Part shown: positions 1 to 11,517 of the stretch, in pieces
Position numbering within the stretch: position 1 is the first letter of the stretch
How the letters are laid out: every line of letters begins with the position of its first letter
NCBI GenBank assembly: GCA_024449915.1
Contig: JAMZAV010000310.1
Location: 868,001-932,000, forward strand
Length of the DNA: 64,000 nt
Source: Sweltsa coloradensis
Lineage: Eukaryota > Arthropoda > Insecta > Plecoptera > Chloroperlidae
Reading direction: 5' to 3'
Position numbers and translations under genes: made by a program
The notes under the pieces: model-generated
What the model saw: the letters and a program-made list of their open reading frames with translations, nothing else
What the model was told of the DNA's origin: nothing
The model's database searches: none

Positions 1-3000
1 TCTCTCTATACAATACGTTCCAGTTTACTTTTGACGTTCCATGTTGAAATAATTGTGTAATATTGTGGATATACAGCAACAGCGTAGCGCGTATGAAGTT
101 AGGTGGTAATTTCTAGTCGGTTCAATAACTACCTACCCATTGAAATTAATCAGCTTAATTGTTATTTTGTTTGGGGTCGTGCATGGGTATGATGGGAAAC
201 AAAGTAATGGAGATGAACATGCGCAATATTATAAATATTTCACATGTCAAAATATAAGTTATGTGACAATATCACATCGTAATTGAACGTCCACATTACC
301 GCGTCTGGTCTATCAAATTTAAATTGTATTATATATTAATTTGATTTTCAACTAATTGAACTCTGGCGTATACATGTACAGTAAAAACCTATGGACATGT
401 ATATTATTATAAAATATAAAAATGGTGGTATCAGTATGCTCATAACATGTCAACGGCGACACTGCTATTGTATTTATCGTGAATAATAAGCAGATGTATA
501 CCGCAGCCATACTCGCATGTAACGATATTTCGTTAATACGGGTGTTTGAAAGTTTCTGTGAATGATTGAACCGATAAAATAAGCGGCATGAAAGCCGATA
601 ATTTATCGACCCATATCATATGGCAGATTAATTTGTGTTGCGGATTATGGCTATATTGGCATTCAACCGCCCTGCCTGCCATAAAGCACGATTGAATGAG
701 CTCTAGCCTGCTTTGCCTTTCCAGATTTGTTTGCTTTGACATTCTATACTTCCGCCTTTGACATTTGTCATGATTGATTTGTAAAGCCTGTATCGCAAAA
801 CATGATTGGCAATGTTCTTTCTGTGGCTGTTCCCAATGCTGAATCTCGAATAAGAACGCGTTGTATGTGCACACGGCATCACCTCCGTATCAATAAATTG
901 CTGGCTGATGTTGCTAGGCTATATTGAAAGTTAACGACAATATATATGACGTTGGAAAATTCATATACGATCTTGTGTTTGGAAATTGCATTCTTTGTTG
1001 CATAGCATTCATTCCGTTTAGCCTTGTTTAGCGTGCGATGTCATCAGCTGCTTGGCGTCGCACCCAGACTAGACTAGCGCGAGCTCTATATGAAATTCTT
1101 GTAGAATTAGCATTCCACTTTTATTGCATAGAGTTCACAGTATAATATGATTATGCATCGTTTTCTGCCGTGGTCGACGCTCTTCAATTTCAATCAATCG
1201 TTTATATTAACATTCTGTTTGTATATTACAAGAGCGCGCATCTGTATCGTTAAACCAACAGGCAAGATTTCTTTATTGTATCTGTTTGTTCTATTTGCAT
1301 TTCCACGAGTGCGTACAAGCCCACACCGATGCAGCCAATCAAACTTGGGGACATGCCGTGTACCTAATATACGCTTCCTAATTTTGTTGATATTTCCGCT
1401 ATTTGATGTTATATCATTGGCAAATACTTTGAAACTAATCACCCCCTGGTATGTTAACTGTAGACCAACAGAAAGGCCAGGCAGATAATATATTCAACAT
1501 TTTCCTCTGAGTAATCAAATCGTAAAAATCGTAGATGCGACAAAATCACCTGTGGGGCATCCCGCATTGGTCTTTATTGTACAGGCGGGATTCAGACTAA
1601 TCAGCCGTGCCCTTGCACAGCAATGTATTTTTATGACGGTCTCGCGTTTGATTCTAGTATGAATTGATGGGGTGTTGCCTAGATTGGCACCCTGCATAAA
1701 CCTGATAGCTTTTAACACCCCAGATAGGTGTGTGCGCAAGATAATTGAATGCGTATAGGTCTGTGTAAACATTGCCACTCTGATACCGGGGCTAGTTAAC
1801 GTGTCTTCCTGCCAGTGATGGTTTAATGAACCACATTTTTACTTTTTGCCGCAGTACCCTGGTGGGAATGTCTCTCGTCTCATCTAGCTTAGTTAACTTG
1901 TCACTTCTGTCAGTGAACCGGATGCCCATGAAAAATGTGTTTACTTACCCCTTCAGGATCATGGTAGTAATGAAGAGATATTAATTTTTAGCCTCAGTTC
2001 GCGCACCGTCGGTCGACAAGTTACTCTCCGAGTGTCTCCCCACCCTCCGCCCCTTGCCCCTCTTCCCCTCTCACCCTCAGAACTTCAACTAAGTCAATTA
2101 TTGAAGATTCCTTGTAAGAGGCACGCTCGCTTATTTACATCGATGTTTGGCTTTTCTTGGCAACATCAAGACGCCAGAAATAGACTAGTTCACAATCAAC
2201 TTCTTGATCAAATTAGTTCTCTCTCTCTCTCTCTTATGTATCAACATTGAACGACTATTTCCCTCTGTAATGAGATCTGAATGTTAAAAACTCTTTTCAT
2301 TTAGGTGGATTTGTAAGTTAAGCAGTTCTTCGAAGCAAAACTTTTGTTTTATTTTTTAGTCTGAAGTGATGGTTGTTGATCTTCTTTTCCTTGCTTCCAT
2401 CTCCTTCTGAAACGCGAAAGTAACCTCAAACATCACTTAAATTACGAAAAGTGAATTTGTTTATATTTCCAATCATAACATCTTTGTGGAGTGTTTGTCT
2501 GGCCTACATTGAGTATTGCTCGTCGTGGTGTCCTCTCCTAGACTCCGTCACCATGGTTTCCAAACCCCCTCAAGCCTCTTTACGGCGCGGACAAACTAGC
2601 TAGCTTACTTTCCTTGTAGGGAAGCACAAACAAAACCAACGGCCATACGTTCTACTTGATTCTCAGTCCACCGCGGTCTACTACCGTGGCATTTATATAG
2701 TGCTGCAATACGTCAACGGTGTGTTAACATTAGCTCATCATTAGCTACTTTACTTGTTCACGTACAACAAGGTTTCACTAGAGTGCACGTAGACGTATGT
2801 ACTTGCAACAGACTCGGGAAGGACAGGTCTAAGTGGGAAATATGTGTGACTTAACGAGAGTTTGGCGAGAGTAGAGAGCATACACAAACCTGTAAAGCAT
2901 TGTCTTTGAAAGCAATCTGTACACACTGATATAAGTTAAAACTAAACTTTATTGTTGTTGGTCAATAACTCTGCAGTCGTATTCATTATGCCGTATGCGT

Positions 3001-5032
3001 ATATAAACAATAAGGTGATCCAAACTGCTACTTCTCTAGTTCAGTTTGTGATGTATAGTTTCGAGGGTGTGTGCAGACTACAACGAGCCCGTCCATTAAA
3101 GAAGCATCTGAAAATACAAACTCGCGCTAGAAGACAAATAGGCCAGGGCTCATTCCTATTTCATACATGCGTTGTTTTCCTCGAAGCAACCGAAGGTTAT
3201 GGGATGGGTAATTGATAACCAATATTGACACCCACTACATTTCATATTGCTTCTGCGTTCGTATGATGTTATTTATTTATTATTTCAAAACCATCCGAAA
3301 AAATCACCTCTCTGTTGCGCGTGCGTAGTGCGTCAAAGCGTTGAACTGATTGTAAACTTGTCATGTTGGTGCAGTGAGGCTTACGATGACGATATAGTAG
3401 CACTAGCATGGTGTCCATGTTTTAGAACCCAGGGCGTTGCAATCAGTGTAATCAGGATGTACGAGACCGCAGGTTATCGACCGTGGTTACTACACGGGTC
3501 TCTATTCTCGTCGAACATAGTCAACAAATTAGTGACAAATAACCAACAGAACGAGTTACAAATTAATTAAATACAAATAAACGCAACTTGTTTCAAATTG
3601 CAGATGAAACAACCCATTTCAAATTATCACATTGTAAATTATTGACGTTGCATACTCGACGTGGGAAATGAATGGATACCCGAGTACGTATTCAACTAGT
3701 GACCATAACGCGGTTAAATTCATTATCCGGATCCGATTATTTTCCCGACTATTGTTTATAATTGACTATCTCATCTTAATGAAAACGATTTATTTTTCAG
3801 AACATGTGTATAATATGGTCAATACTATTAAATTCTGTATAGATAATAAAGCATATTAGAAAATATCTCAGTAGGCACGTTTGATTTGTTTAGAAAATCT
3901 GTGCACAGAAAGAGGGATTAAATTTATCATTAGAGTATTTTGCGTTTGTAACAGTATAATAGTTGTTGACCATTTTATCGCCTAAAATATCTGTGAATTT
4001 GGTTTAAAACTAAACCATCCAAAATCATATATTTTTGGCTTCAGAAAGTTAGTTCTCGGTAGAATATGAATAAAGTGCACTGCTGAACGGTTTCTGTAGC
4101 TCATCTCTGAAGAAGAACGCATGATTGTCAACACAACGACGTACGTCCCTCGAAGTGAAAGTGCAGGGGCCCCGTTCCTCTGTCCCGGGCTGGGCCGCGT
4201 CGCGTCTTGAGCCCGGCTAACATCACCGGCCGGATGAATATTCAACGCGCCTCGCCGCTCTCCAGCAGCTTGCAAGCAGCGCGCGGCGCGCACATTACAA
4301 TGGTTATTGTGTTTTAAATCATATTCCTGTGGCGTTTGTCCAATTAAACGTAAAAACCGAGTCGGGACTCACCACACATACATGCACGCACTCGGGGCGG
4401 GAAAAACTAGCTGTGAAATTGGTTTTCCGAATCGAGGTTCGCGCAGTTGAAATATTTTTTTATGCGAGAGGGAATGTGTGTGGGGGTAACTGTGTTGAAA
4501 AAGGGAAGTTGTATAGTTGAGCGTCGGAATGCCAATATGTGGAGTATTGGCTGGTATGTGACACTATATTACCCGTGATGCTTCTAGCACGACACAGCAT
4601 TCTCCGGTGCCGTCTGCCTTGTGAACCTTCACCCCGAGTTTCTACTATATTTTTATCGCAATCAATGTTCAAAACAGTTTCTATATCTATTTGATTGGCA
4701 TGGTAAATTTGATGTTAAGATTGCATTTGAGCTGAAGTTTTCTGATTACTAATATCCACTAGAATAAAATTACTTAATCCCTTTGCTCTAAGAGTTCATA
4801 ACGCTCTTTATAATAGCCCATTTAGCCCTCGTCGCATCCAAGTAATCTCCCCTGAAAACAGTCTGTGGAATTGTGTTCTTCCCCTCTTCCTTATATTCAG
4901 CCCGTAAAACGCCCTGGACCAGCGGCTCCCCCTCGCTATGTAGGGCTTGAATGTAGGCCAGTGTTATCGTCGTTTATGCTAGATTACCCGCTCTCAACAG
5001 TAGAAACCTACTGACCGAAAGTCTTTGTTAAC
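1..5032. other. No gene recognised; A+T-rich spacer
   Basis: I see no coding region here. Open frames are at most about 113 codons, occur on both strands and show no domain, repeat or codon pattern that looks protein-like. A short TC run lies near 2218-2234. A G+C-rich, CpG-rich patch at about 4140-4290 stands out from the surroundings. Nothing supports an RNA gene. The stretch is consistent with intron or intergenic DNA. Confidence 0.6.
4140..4290. promoter_or_regulatory. G+C-rich, CpG-dense patch (possible regulatory element)
   Basis: About 150 bp are strongly enriched in G+C and CpG within A+T-rich flanks, including runs such as GGGCTGGGCCGCGTCGCG and GCAGCGCGCGGCGCGC. Such islands can mark promoters or conserved enhancers, but no TATA box, initiator or adjoining exon is evident. 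The call rests on composition only. Confidence 0.2.
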
Positions 5033-5101
5033 CTGCACTAGTGCAGACTAGACTCCTTGTGTCAAGGAGTGAGATAACCTCCGAAGAAGTGACATTGTCA
5101 C
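5033..5101. repeat. Cluster of three short perfect inverted repeats
   Basis: A 14-bp palindrome CTGCACTAGTGCAG lies at 5033-5046. It is followed by an 8-bp stem with 3-nt loop (ACTCCTTG, TGT, CAAGGAGT) at 5052-5070, and a 5-bp stem (GTGAC, ATT, GTCAC) at 5089-5101. Each is short enough to occur by chance; the close spacing of all three is the only unusual point. No function is assigned. Confidence 0.4.
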
Positions 5102-5619
5102 ACTCTAGTCCCCGGGGCATCAACTGTCTAGCTCGACTGAAACATGTGCATTATACAGCGACCTAGCCGAGCACGCCGATGTAGCTGTGATATGTTTAAA
5201 TAAATTACACTCCACAATCTCAACAACTTCTAATTCGCGATAGTTCACTTTCATTTAAATGTCCTCAAGCGTGGTGCTAGTCTCTTCGTGTACTTCCGCC
5301 TGGCGTGTGAGTTGCGGGAGACGGAAGGGTTGTGTCCCCCACCCTGTCCGCCCCCGACTGCATGGGCAGACAGACACATTATTTACGGTCGAGAGAAGCG
5401 AATAATTTTAACGATGAGCAAAACAATAATGCCGTGATAATCACCATGTAGAATAAAACGAATTGAGACCGCTTTACTGCAGTGTAATATTGTTGCACAG
5501 CTCTGTAGAGCGTCCCACATTCGAGTACACGCCGTGTTGTTGAGTTCTGTGAACTGTGCAATTTTAGCAAGCCTAATTGCTTTCCAAGTGACATCCCTCC
5601 CATTGGTTCTGACCACTGT
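5102..5619. other. No gene recognised between the hairpins and the splice-like site
   Basis: This stretch holds only short open frames (74-77 codons, minus strand) overlapping one another, with no family resemblance. I see no RNA gene or repeat. Confidence 0.5.
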
Positions 5620-5652
5620 ATTAATAGTTTAATTTCTTGTTTCTAGGTAAGT
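5620..5652 (+). promoter_or_regulatory. Juxtaposed 3' and 5' splice sites (recursive-splicing ratchet point candidate)
   Basis: A pyrimidine-rich tract (TTTCTTGTTTCTAG) ends at 5646 and is immediately followed by GTAAGT at 5647-5652. A TTAATAG branch-like sequence lies about 20 nt upstream of the tract end. A 3' splice site abutting a strong 5' splice site is the defining layout of recursive splice sites in long insect introns, where splicing to the AG regenerates a donor. A second GTAAGT at 5714 gives the RS-exon arrangement. No transcript evidence is available, so this is a sequence-based candidate. Confidence 0.5.
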
Positions 5653-5713
5653 GCTACAACAATCTGGTGCTGGCATGTTGACCGTATGGAGAGTCCTGGC
5701 AGCAGTCACAACG
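5647..5713 (+). CDS. Candidate 67-nt exon (RS-exon or alternative first coding exon)
   Basis: The block is bounded by a strong acceptor (pyrimidine tract plus TAG at 5644-5646) and a strong donor (ACG followed by GTAAGT at 5714-5719). Only one of the three forward frames is open: it reads 22 codons plus one nucleotide, without stops, and includes an in-frame ATG giving the residues MESPGSSHN before the donor. The other two frames contain stops. The ATG has a purine-poor but tolerable context. Two readings fit: a non-retained RS-exon that helps define the ratchet site, or a short exon carrying a start codon for an alternative isoform. I cannot match the peptide to a family. The length (67 nt) would shift phase by one if inserted between other exons. 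Confidence 0.35.
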
Positions 5714-6175
5714 GTAAGTGCTGGGATCTAGTTGCTGTCAAGCGTATCGCCAGGGATGAGCGGCGATAGTCGCCTCCGCGATATATCACTTCAAGTACAC
5801 ACCGGGTCGTGCGTAACTCAATCGGGATGTTATGCAAAACGGTCCGTCGTTGTGATAATAAACCATTGACATGTTTTATGTTCACGTCGCATTGTAAAGA
5901 GATTGTAATTGGAAACCTTTTGATTTCGTTTCATAAACGAGCACGCGCGCGCTAACGAATGTTTTTCAATGGATCTAATTGAATTATTTCTATGGATCAA
6001 GGCATCCATCAAAATACGGGCGGGATCGAAATGATGGGCGACAAACGTAAACAAATTTTCAGTTATTTAATGGGAGTAATATCATCAATCGTGACTGGGT
6101 TGTGTACGTTCCGTTGCCTTGTTATCACCTCGCCACCCGGCTGTGACCACAAGCTTAGCCGAGGCGCTTTGCAAT

Positions 6176-6220
6176 CGCTCTCTCTCTCCCTCGCTGCAGG
6201 CGCCGGGTTGGGTAGTAAGT
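6176..6220 (+). other. Strong acceptor plus nearby donor framing a 15-nt microexon-like unit
   Basis: A long pyrimidine tract (CTCTCTCTCTCCCTCGCTGCAG, split around 6178-6199) ends in CAG at 6197-6199. Fifteen nucleotides (GCGCCGGGTTGGGTA, 6200-6214) then precede GTAAGT at 6215-6220. This is 486 nt downstream of the candidate exon donor at 5714. Fifteen is a multiple of three, as for in-frame microexons, but a CT microsatellite next to a chance GTAAGT would look the same. Confidence 0.2.
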
Positions 6221-7045
6221 GGTTACCGCGCCTGACCTATAGCCTCCTCATTCTCTGCTGACCGCTGCAGACCACTAATACGTCCTCGGTTACGTAAATC
6301 ATCAACCCGTCCACGTTCTGCTTCCGGGAATCATTTCGTTGTCGTGGCTGGCAGGACTTGCCGTTGAAGAATTATTTAAGCGCTAGTACCTTAACGACAA
6401 AAGGAGGCTGTTTAATCCGTTTTCCCATGTTTTTTAAACATAAATTTGAAAATTTTACGTAATTGTATTTAGATGTTTTTCAATGCAATTTTGAGGCAGT
6501 GAATATCTTAAAACTTCCTAATTCCTCTTACAGTTTTGTATGTGTAGTCCCGGCCTAACACACATCTGAGGGTTGATCCCTTGGATGCGTTGGTCGTTGG
6601 TGTGAATAGAAGTGACCACGCACGCCGACGAACACTCCAAGACGCCCTCAGACGGATTTATTGTTATGTATTTGTAGCGAGATGTGGATTTCCACTCTTG
6701 CCCTTTTAAGAGAACCGACTCAATTCGATCAATTCGTTTCGAGAAATGAAAAAAAATCCGATATTTCTTCGTCGTCGTGACTTCAATGTACGCTTTGTGT
6801 AAGTCAATGATTTCTGGAGCATGAAGCGCAGTTCAGAAGCTCACATCGATGAGTTTACGACTGGACCGTTGTGACAAGGTGTATGCAACATTGTTTCACA
6901 TGCTCCAATAATAATTTGTGAGTTGTACGTTTGTAATGCACCTTTCTTTCTAATGTCATAATATTATAAATGGGTTTACTTAATGTCTGGATGACAGCAA
7001 GATTTTCAATAAGTGGGTTTATAAAAGTTCCAAGTTTGAGTTCAG
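6221..7045. other. No gene recognised
   Basis: A+T-rich sequence without a convincing open frame, RNA gene or repeat. It leads into the diverged left edge of the 226-bp tandem array. Confidence 0.5.
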
Positions 7046-10000
7046 AAATTGCTATCGGTTCTTCGCCCTGGATTTATTTTAGATGGATTTCTACAACCTG
7101 ATAGGCAGTTAACATATGATTCGAGCAGTTTTTTTCTGAGACACCTACCACCACATAGAAATAACCTCTTTCAGTTAATTTGCATGTGTATTTACAGATA
7201 CCCGGCGCCTCCACCAAAATTGAAATATATTTTTACTTTTACTTTGTCACTTTATCCTTATCGTCGGAATCTGTTTGAAACACTGTTCTTCAACACACAC
7301 TCATTTATCAATAATATCTTATTATTTAAACTGTTTATTTGTAATATGAGCAGTTTTTTTGACAAAGATGCCACCACCACATGGAAAAAGTTCTTTTAGT
7401 TTATATTCCTGTGTATTTACAGCTACCCGGCGCCTCCACCAAATCACTAAATATTTTTATTTTTACTTTGTCACTTTATCCTAGTCATCGGAATAGGTTT
7501 GCAAACAATGTTTTCTTGAAGACGCCCGCTTCTAAAAAGTAGATGTCATTGTTTAATGTAATTATTTGTAATATGAGCAGTTTTTCTGAGACACCAACCA
7601 CCACATGGAACGAACTTCTTGTAGTTCTTAGGCTATACCTGTGTATTTACAGCTACCCGGCGCCTCCACCAAATACTAAATATTTTTATTTTTACTTTGT
7701 CACTTTATCCTAGTCATCGGAATAGGTTTGCAAACAATGTTTTCTTGAAGACGCCCGCTTCTAAAAAAGAAGATGCCATTGTTTAATGTAATTATTTGTA
7801 ATACTAGCATTTTTTTTGACAAAGACACCAACCAACACATGTAAAGAACATCTGCAGTTTATACCTAGGTATTTACAGCTACCAGGCGCCTCCACCAAAT
7901 CACTAATATTTTTTTTTTACTTTGTCACTTTATCCTAGTCATCGGAATAGGTTCGCAAACAATGTTTTCTTGAAGACGCCCGCTTCTAAAAAGTAGATGT
8001 CATTGTTTAATGTAATTATTTGTAATATGATCATTTTTTCTGAGACACCAACCACCACATGGAAAGAACTTCTTGCAGTTCTTAGGCTATACCTGTGTAT
8101 TTACAGCTACCCGGCGCCTCCACCAAATTACTAAATATTTTTATTTTACTTTGTCACTTTATCCTAGTCATCGGAATAGGTTTGCAAACAATGTTTTCTT
8201 GAAGACGCCCGCTTCTAAAAAAGTAGATGTCATTGTTTAATGTAATTATTTGTAATACTAGCATTTTTTTGACAAAGACACCAACCACCACATGTAAAGA
8301 ACATCTTGCAGTTTATACCTAGGTATTTACAGCTACCCGGCGCCTCCACCAAATCACTAAATATTTTTTTTACTTTGTCACTTTATCCTAGTCATCGGAA
8401 TAGGTTTGCAAACAATGTTTTCTTGAAGACGCCCGCTTCTAAAAAGTAGATGTCATTGTTTAATGTAATTATTTGTAATACGAGCATTTTTCTTTTGACA
8501 AACACACTTACCACCACATGTAAAGAATATCTTGGTCTTGTGGTTAGCGTATCTGCTTCCAATGCAGAAGGTCCAGGGTTCGATTCCCTCGAAAGTCAGA
8601 AGTTTTTTAACTTCTGATTTGGACTTAAGTCCATCAGTTCTTGTCTTAGGAGTTCGTAAACGGTGACTTTGGAGCCGTCCTAGCAACGAAGCACATAATA
8701 AATTTCAGAGTTGTTCTGAATCGGCCTTGTTGATTCTGGCGTTGATTCGCGGGTGTTCGCACTGTCCATACCACTGATTGCTATATTTCCTATTAAAAAT
8801 ATCGATCTTTGGTTGGTTATCGCTCACTCGTCGATTGCGTCGGGGCCTGCAGGGTTGGCTTGGTCGCTTTGATTTAAAGTCCCCCACTGAAAATCAGTTA
8901 TATAACTGAGTGGGTAGACTCTAAATAAAATTTATTTATTTATTTATTTATTTATACCTAGGTATTTACAGCTACCCGGCGCCTCCACCAAATTACTAAA
9001 TATTTTTATTTTGTCACTTTATCCTAGTCATCGGAATAGGTTTGCAAACAATGTTTTCTTGAAGACGGCTGTTTTTAAAAAGTAGATGTCATTGTTTAAT
9101 GTAATTATTTGTAATACGAGCATTTTTTTGACAACACCAACCACCACATGAAAAGAACCTCTAGCAGTTTATACCTGTGTATTTATTTACAGCTTCCCGG
9201 CGCCTCCACCAAATAACTTATTTTTTTATTTTTTTACTTTGTCACTTTATCCTAGTCATCGGAATAGGTTTGCAAACAATGTTTTCTTGAAGACGCCCGC
9301 TTCTAAAAAAGTAGATGTCATTGTTTAATGTAATTATTTGTAATACTAGCATTTTTTTTTGACAAAGACACCAACCACCACATGTAAACAACATCTTGCA
9401 GTTTATACCTGTGTATTTACAGCTACCCGGCGCCTCCACCAAATAACTAAATATTTTTATTTTTTCTTTGTCACTTTATCCTAGTCATCGGAATAGGTTT
9501 GCAAACAATGTTTTCTTGAAGACGCCCGCTTGTAAAAAGTGTTGTCATTGTTTAATGTAATTATTTGTAATACTAGCATTTTTTTGACAAAGACACCAAC
9601 CACCACATGTAAAGAACATCTTGCAGTTTATACCTAGGTATTTACAGCTACCCGGCGCCTCCACCAAATAACAAAATATTTTGTTTTTTCTTTGTCACTT
9701 TATCCTAGTCATCGGAATAGGTTTGCAAACAATGTTTTCGTGAACACGCCCACTTCTAAAAAGTAGATGTCATTGTTTAATGTAATTATTTGTAATACTA
9801 GCATTTTTTTGACAAAGACATCAACCACCACATGTAAAGAACATCTTGCAGTTTATACCTAGGTATTTACAGCTACCCGGCGCCTCCACCAAATAACTAA
9901 ATAATTTTTTTGTCACTTTATCCTAGTCATCGGAATAGGTTTGCAAACAATGTTTTCTTGAAGACGCCCGCTTCTAAAAAGTAGATGTCATTGTTTAATG

Positions 10001-10420
10001 TAATTATTTGTAATACTAGCATTTTTTGATAAAGACACCAACCACCACATGTAAAGAACATCTTGCAGTTTTTACCTAGGTATTTACAGCTACCCAGCGC
10101 CTTCACCAAATAACTAAATATTTTTATTTTTATTTTGTCACTTCATCCTAGTTATCGGAATAGGTTTGCAAATTATGTTTTCTTCAAGACGACCTCATAA
10201 AAAAATAGATCTCATTATTTGAAGTACTCAATTTTTATTATTTTTAGTAGTGTTAGGGCGCTTTAACAGCAAAGATTATTCGCGCAAAAAGTACACCATG
10301 TTCTTACTTCATCCTAGTCTTTGGAATCGGTTTGCATACAATGTTTTCTACTAGCTGCCTCTACGCCACCACTTCACACTCCTATACACAACTTCTTACA
10401 GTCTGCCGTTTTTCTTTGAA
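7046..10420. repeat. Tandem array A: about twelve ~226-bp units, each with a tRNA-Ala 3'-end-like motif
   Basis: A phased motif close to TACCCGGCGCCTCCACCA recurs at 7199, 7424, 7654, 7880, 8108, 8334, 8973, 9194, 9424, 9649, 9884 and 10091, giving periods of 207-235 bp apart from the interval holding the SINE. Nine copies are exact. Each unit also shares a block with CACTTTATCCTAGTCATCGG, a CATTGTTTAATGTAATTATT block, and a CACCAACCACCACATG block. Central units are nearly identical, while the first (before about 7420) and last (after about 10110) are diverged, as expected if unequal crossing-over homogenises the interior. Open frames inside are by-products of the repeat. The array could be satellite-like DNA or tandem LTR-internal units of a very small retroelement on the minus strand. 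It is not related to any coding sequence I recognise. Confidence 0.93.
8530..8955 (+). mobile_element. tRNA-derived SINE inserted in array A (full-length copy)
   Basis: The head carries a box-A-like GGTCTTGTGGTTAGC at 8534-8548, a clean anticodon arm (TCTGC, loop TTCCAAT, GCAGA) at 8552-8568, and a perfect box B GGTTCGATTCC at 8577-8587, as in a pol III promoter. The loop places CCA in the anticodon position, as in tRNA-Trp, though drift makes the parent uncertain. A hairpin CAGAAGTT-TTTT-AACTTCTG follows at 8597-8616. The body shares long blocks with copies at 21957 and 40216, for example TTGTTGATTCTGGCGTTGA and CCCCCACTGAAAATCAGTT. It ends in a (TTTA)n tail to about 8955. It splits one 226-bp unit and lacks a few bases of it; I could not define a clear target-site duplication. 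The short open frames over it are not genes. Confidence 0.85.
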
Positions 10421-11517
10421 ACTTGTTTTGTCCCCACCCTCGATTGTTTTTAGAATTTTTACCCCCTATTTGAATTAAAATGTGCACTTGGCTCCCGACT
10501 ATTCTTACACGAACAGTAAGCTTATTTAATCCTGTCAAGCGGGATCTTCGCAGAAATAATTAATTTTCTTTCCCCTAGTTTCTGGAGTTGTGTGAATACT
10601 TGGTCGATGTCGGATTTAGAAAACACTCTGTTTGTTCACACGGTCGGTATGAAACCCTTGGAATATTACGCATTTGTTGTTTACAATCTTCCTCGGTTGA
10701 AATACTTTTCAAGTTTGTTTGGTCACGAGCGGTACGTGGCTTTTATCACGTTTTGGTAATGTTTTCACCTTGAACGGCGAAGTGATGCCCCCCTTTAAGT
10801 TGGTGCGAGTAGTTTAGCTAACAGCGCCTGGGTGACAACGTCTCGCATGGCTGCTTTTGATTTATTTCTGGTTTGCTTCTGAGTTATTTGTTTTGTTAGT
10901 TTTGAGCTATTGGTTATTAATGCGCTCGTGCGAGTTTACTGTTGTGTTCTCTTGAATGTGTTTCGATGTGAGTTTGTTTGTTCGGAAAGTTTTCGACACT
11001 TGGAGGCATAAGTCACGGTTTATAATAATAGCTCCCTAGAGATGCGAAGCGGTTAATTCCGCAACTTGTTTTGTTAATTTAAACGTACTCACTCGGTCCC
11101 ATCACCTCAACGATTTCTGTGGTACTCTAGATACATCTCTACAAGTACGTGTTTAGTGTATTTCACTTTTTTTTTCAATTTAATTGAAATGTAAACGTGC
11201 ATCTAGAACTTCCTTCAGGTCAAATTTTCTGAATGTAGCACACGGCGTCCTTTGCATTTCTGATTTCCCACTTGCTCGGCACGTAGGGATGCACCGAGCG
11301 GCGCGTACTTCAGTCACTCTCTGCCGTTGATTGATTTCGTGTCTCGCGTCTCATGTTTATGCGATGGCGCTAATCGAGTCGGTCGCTCAGCGATGAGTGG
11401 TGGGTGGCTGATGTTTGATGGCCGGGTAATGGTAAACGCGACCCAGGGACAGAGGAAATGAGCCCACGCCGAACACTATATCGGACCCCGCACAACGCGT
11501 GGGACGTTGCGAGGGTA

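Noticed and set aside
7049..7399. Open frame encoding PAPPP inside array A
   Set aside because: The proline-rich stretch is just the translation of the repeated motif; the array units do not keep the frame.
8530..8587. A functional tRNA gene at the SINE head
   Set aside because: Only the internal part looks like tRNA; no paired acceptor stem, and the same head recurs attached to the same repeat body at 21957.
7046..10420. Hammerhead-ribozyme retrozyme explanation for array A (retrozymes are tandem units of similar size)
   Set aside because: I looked for the CUGANGA and GAAA core on both strands; only a CCGATGA-type near match occurs and no matching stem II/GAAA follows.
7046..10420. CRISPR array
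   Set aside because: Repeats are ~226 bp without unique spacers, and the window is clearly eukaryotic.
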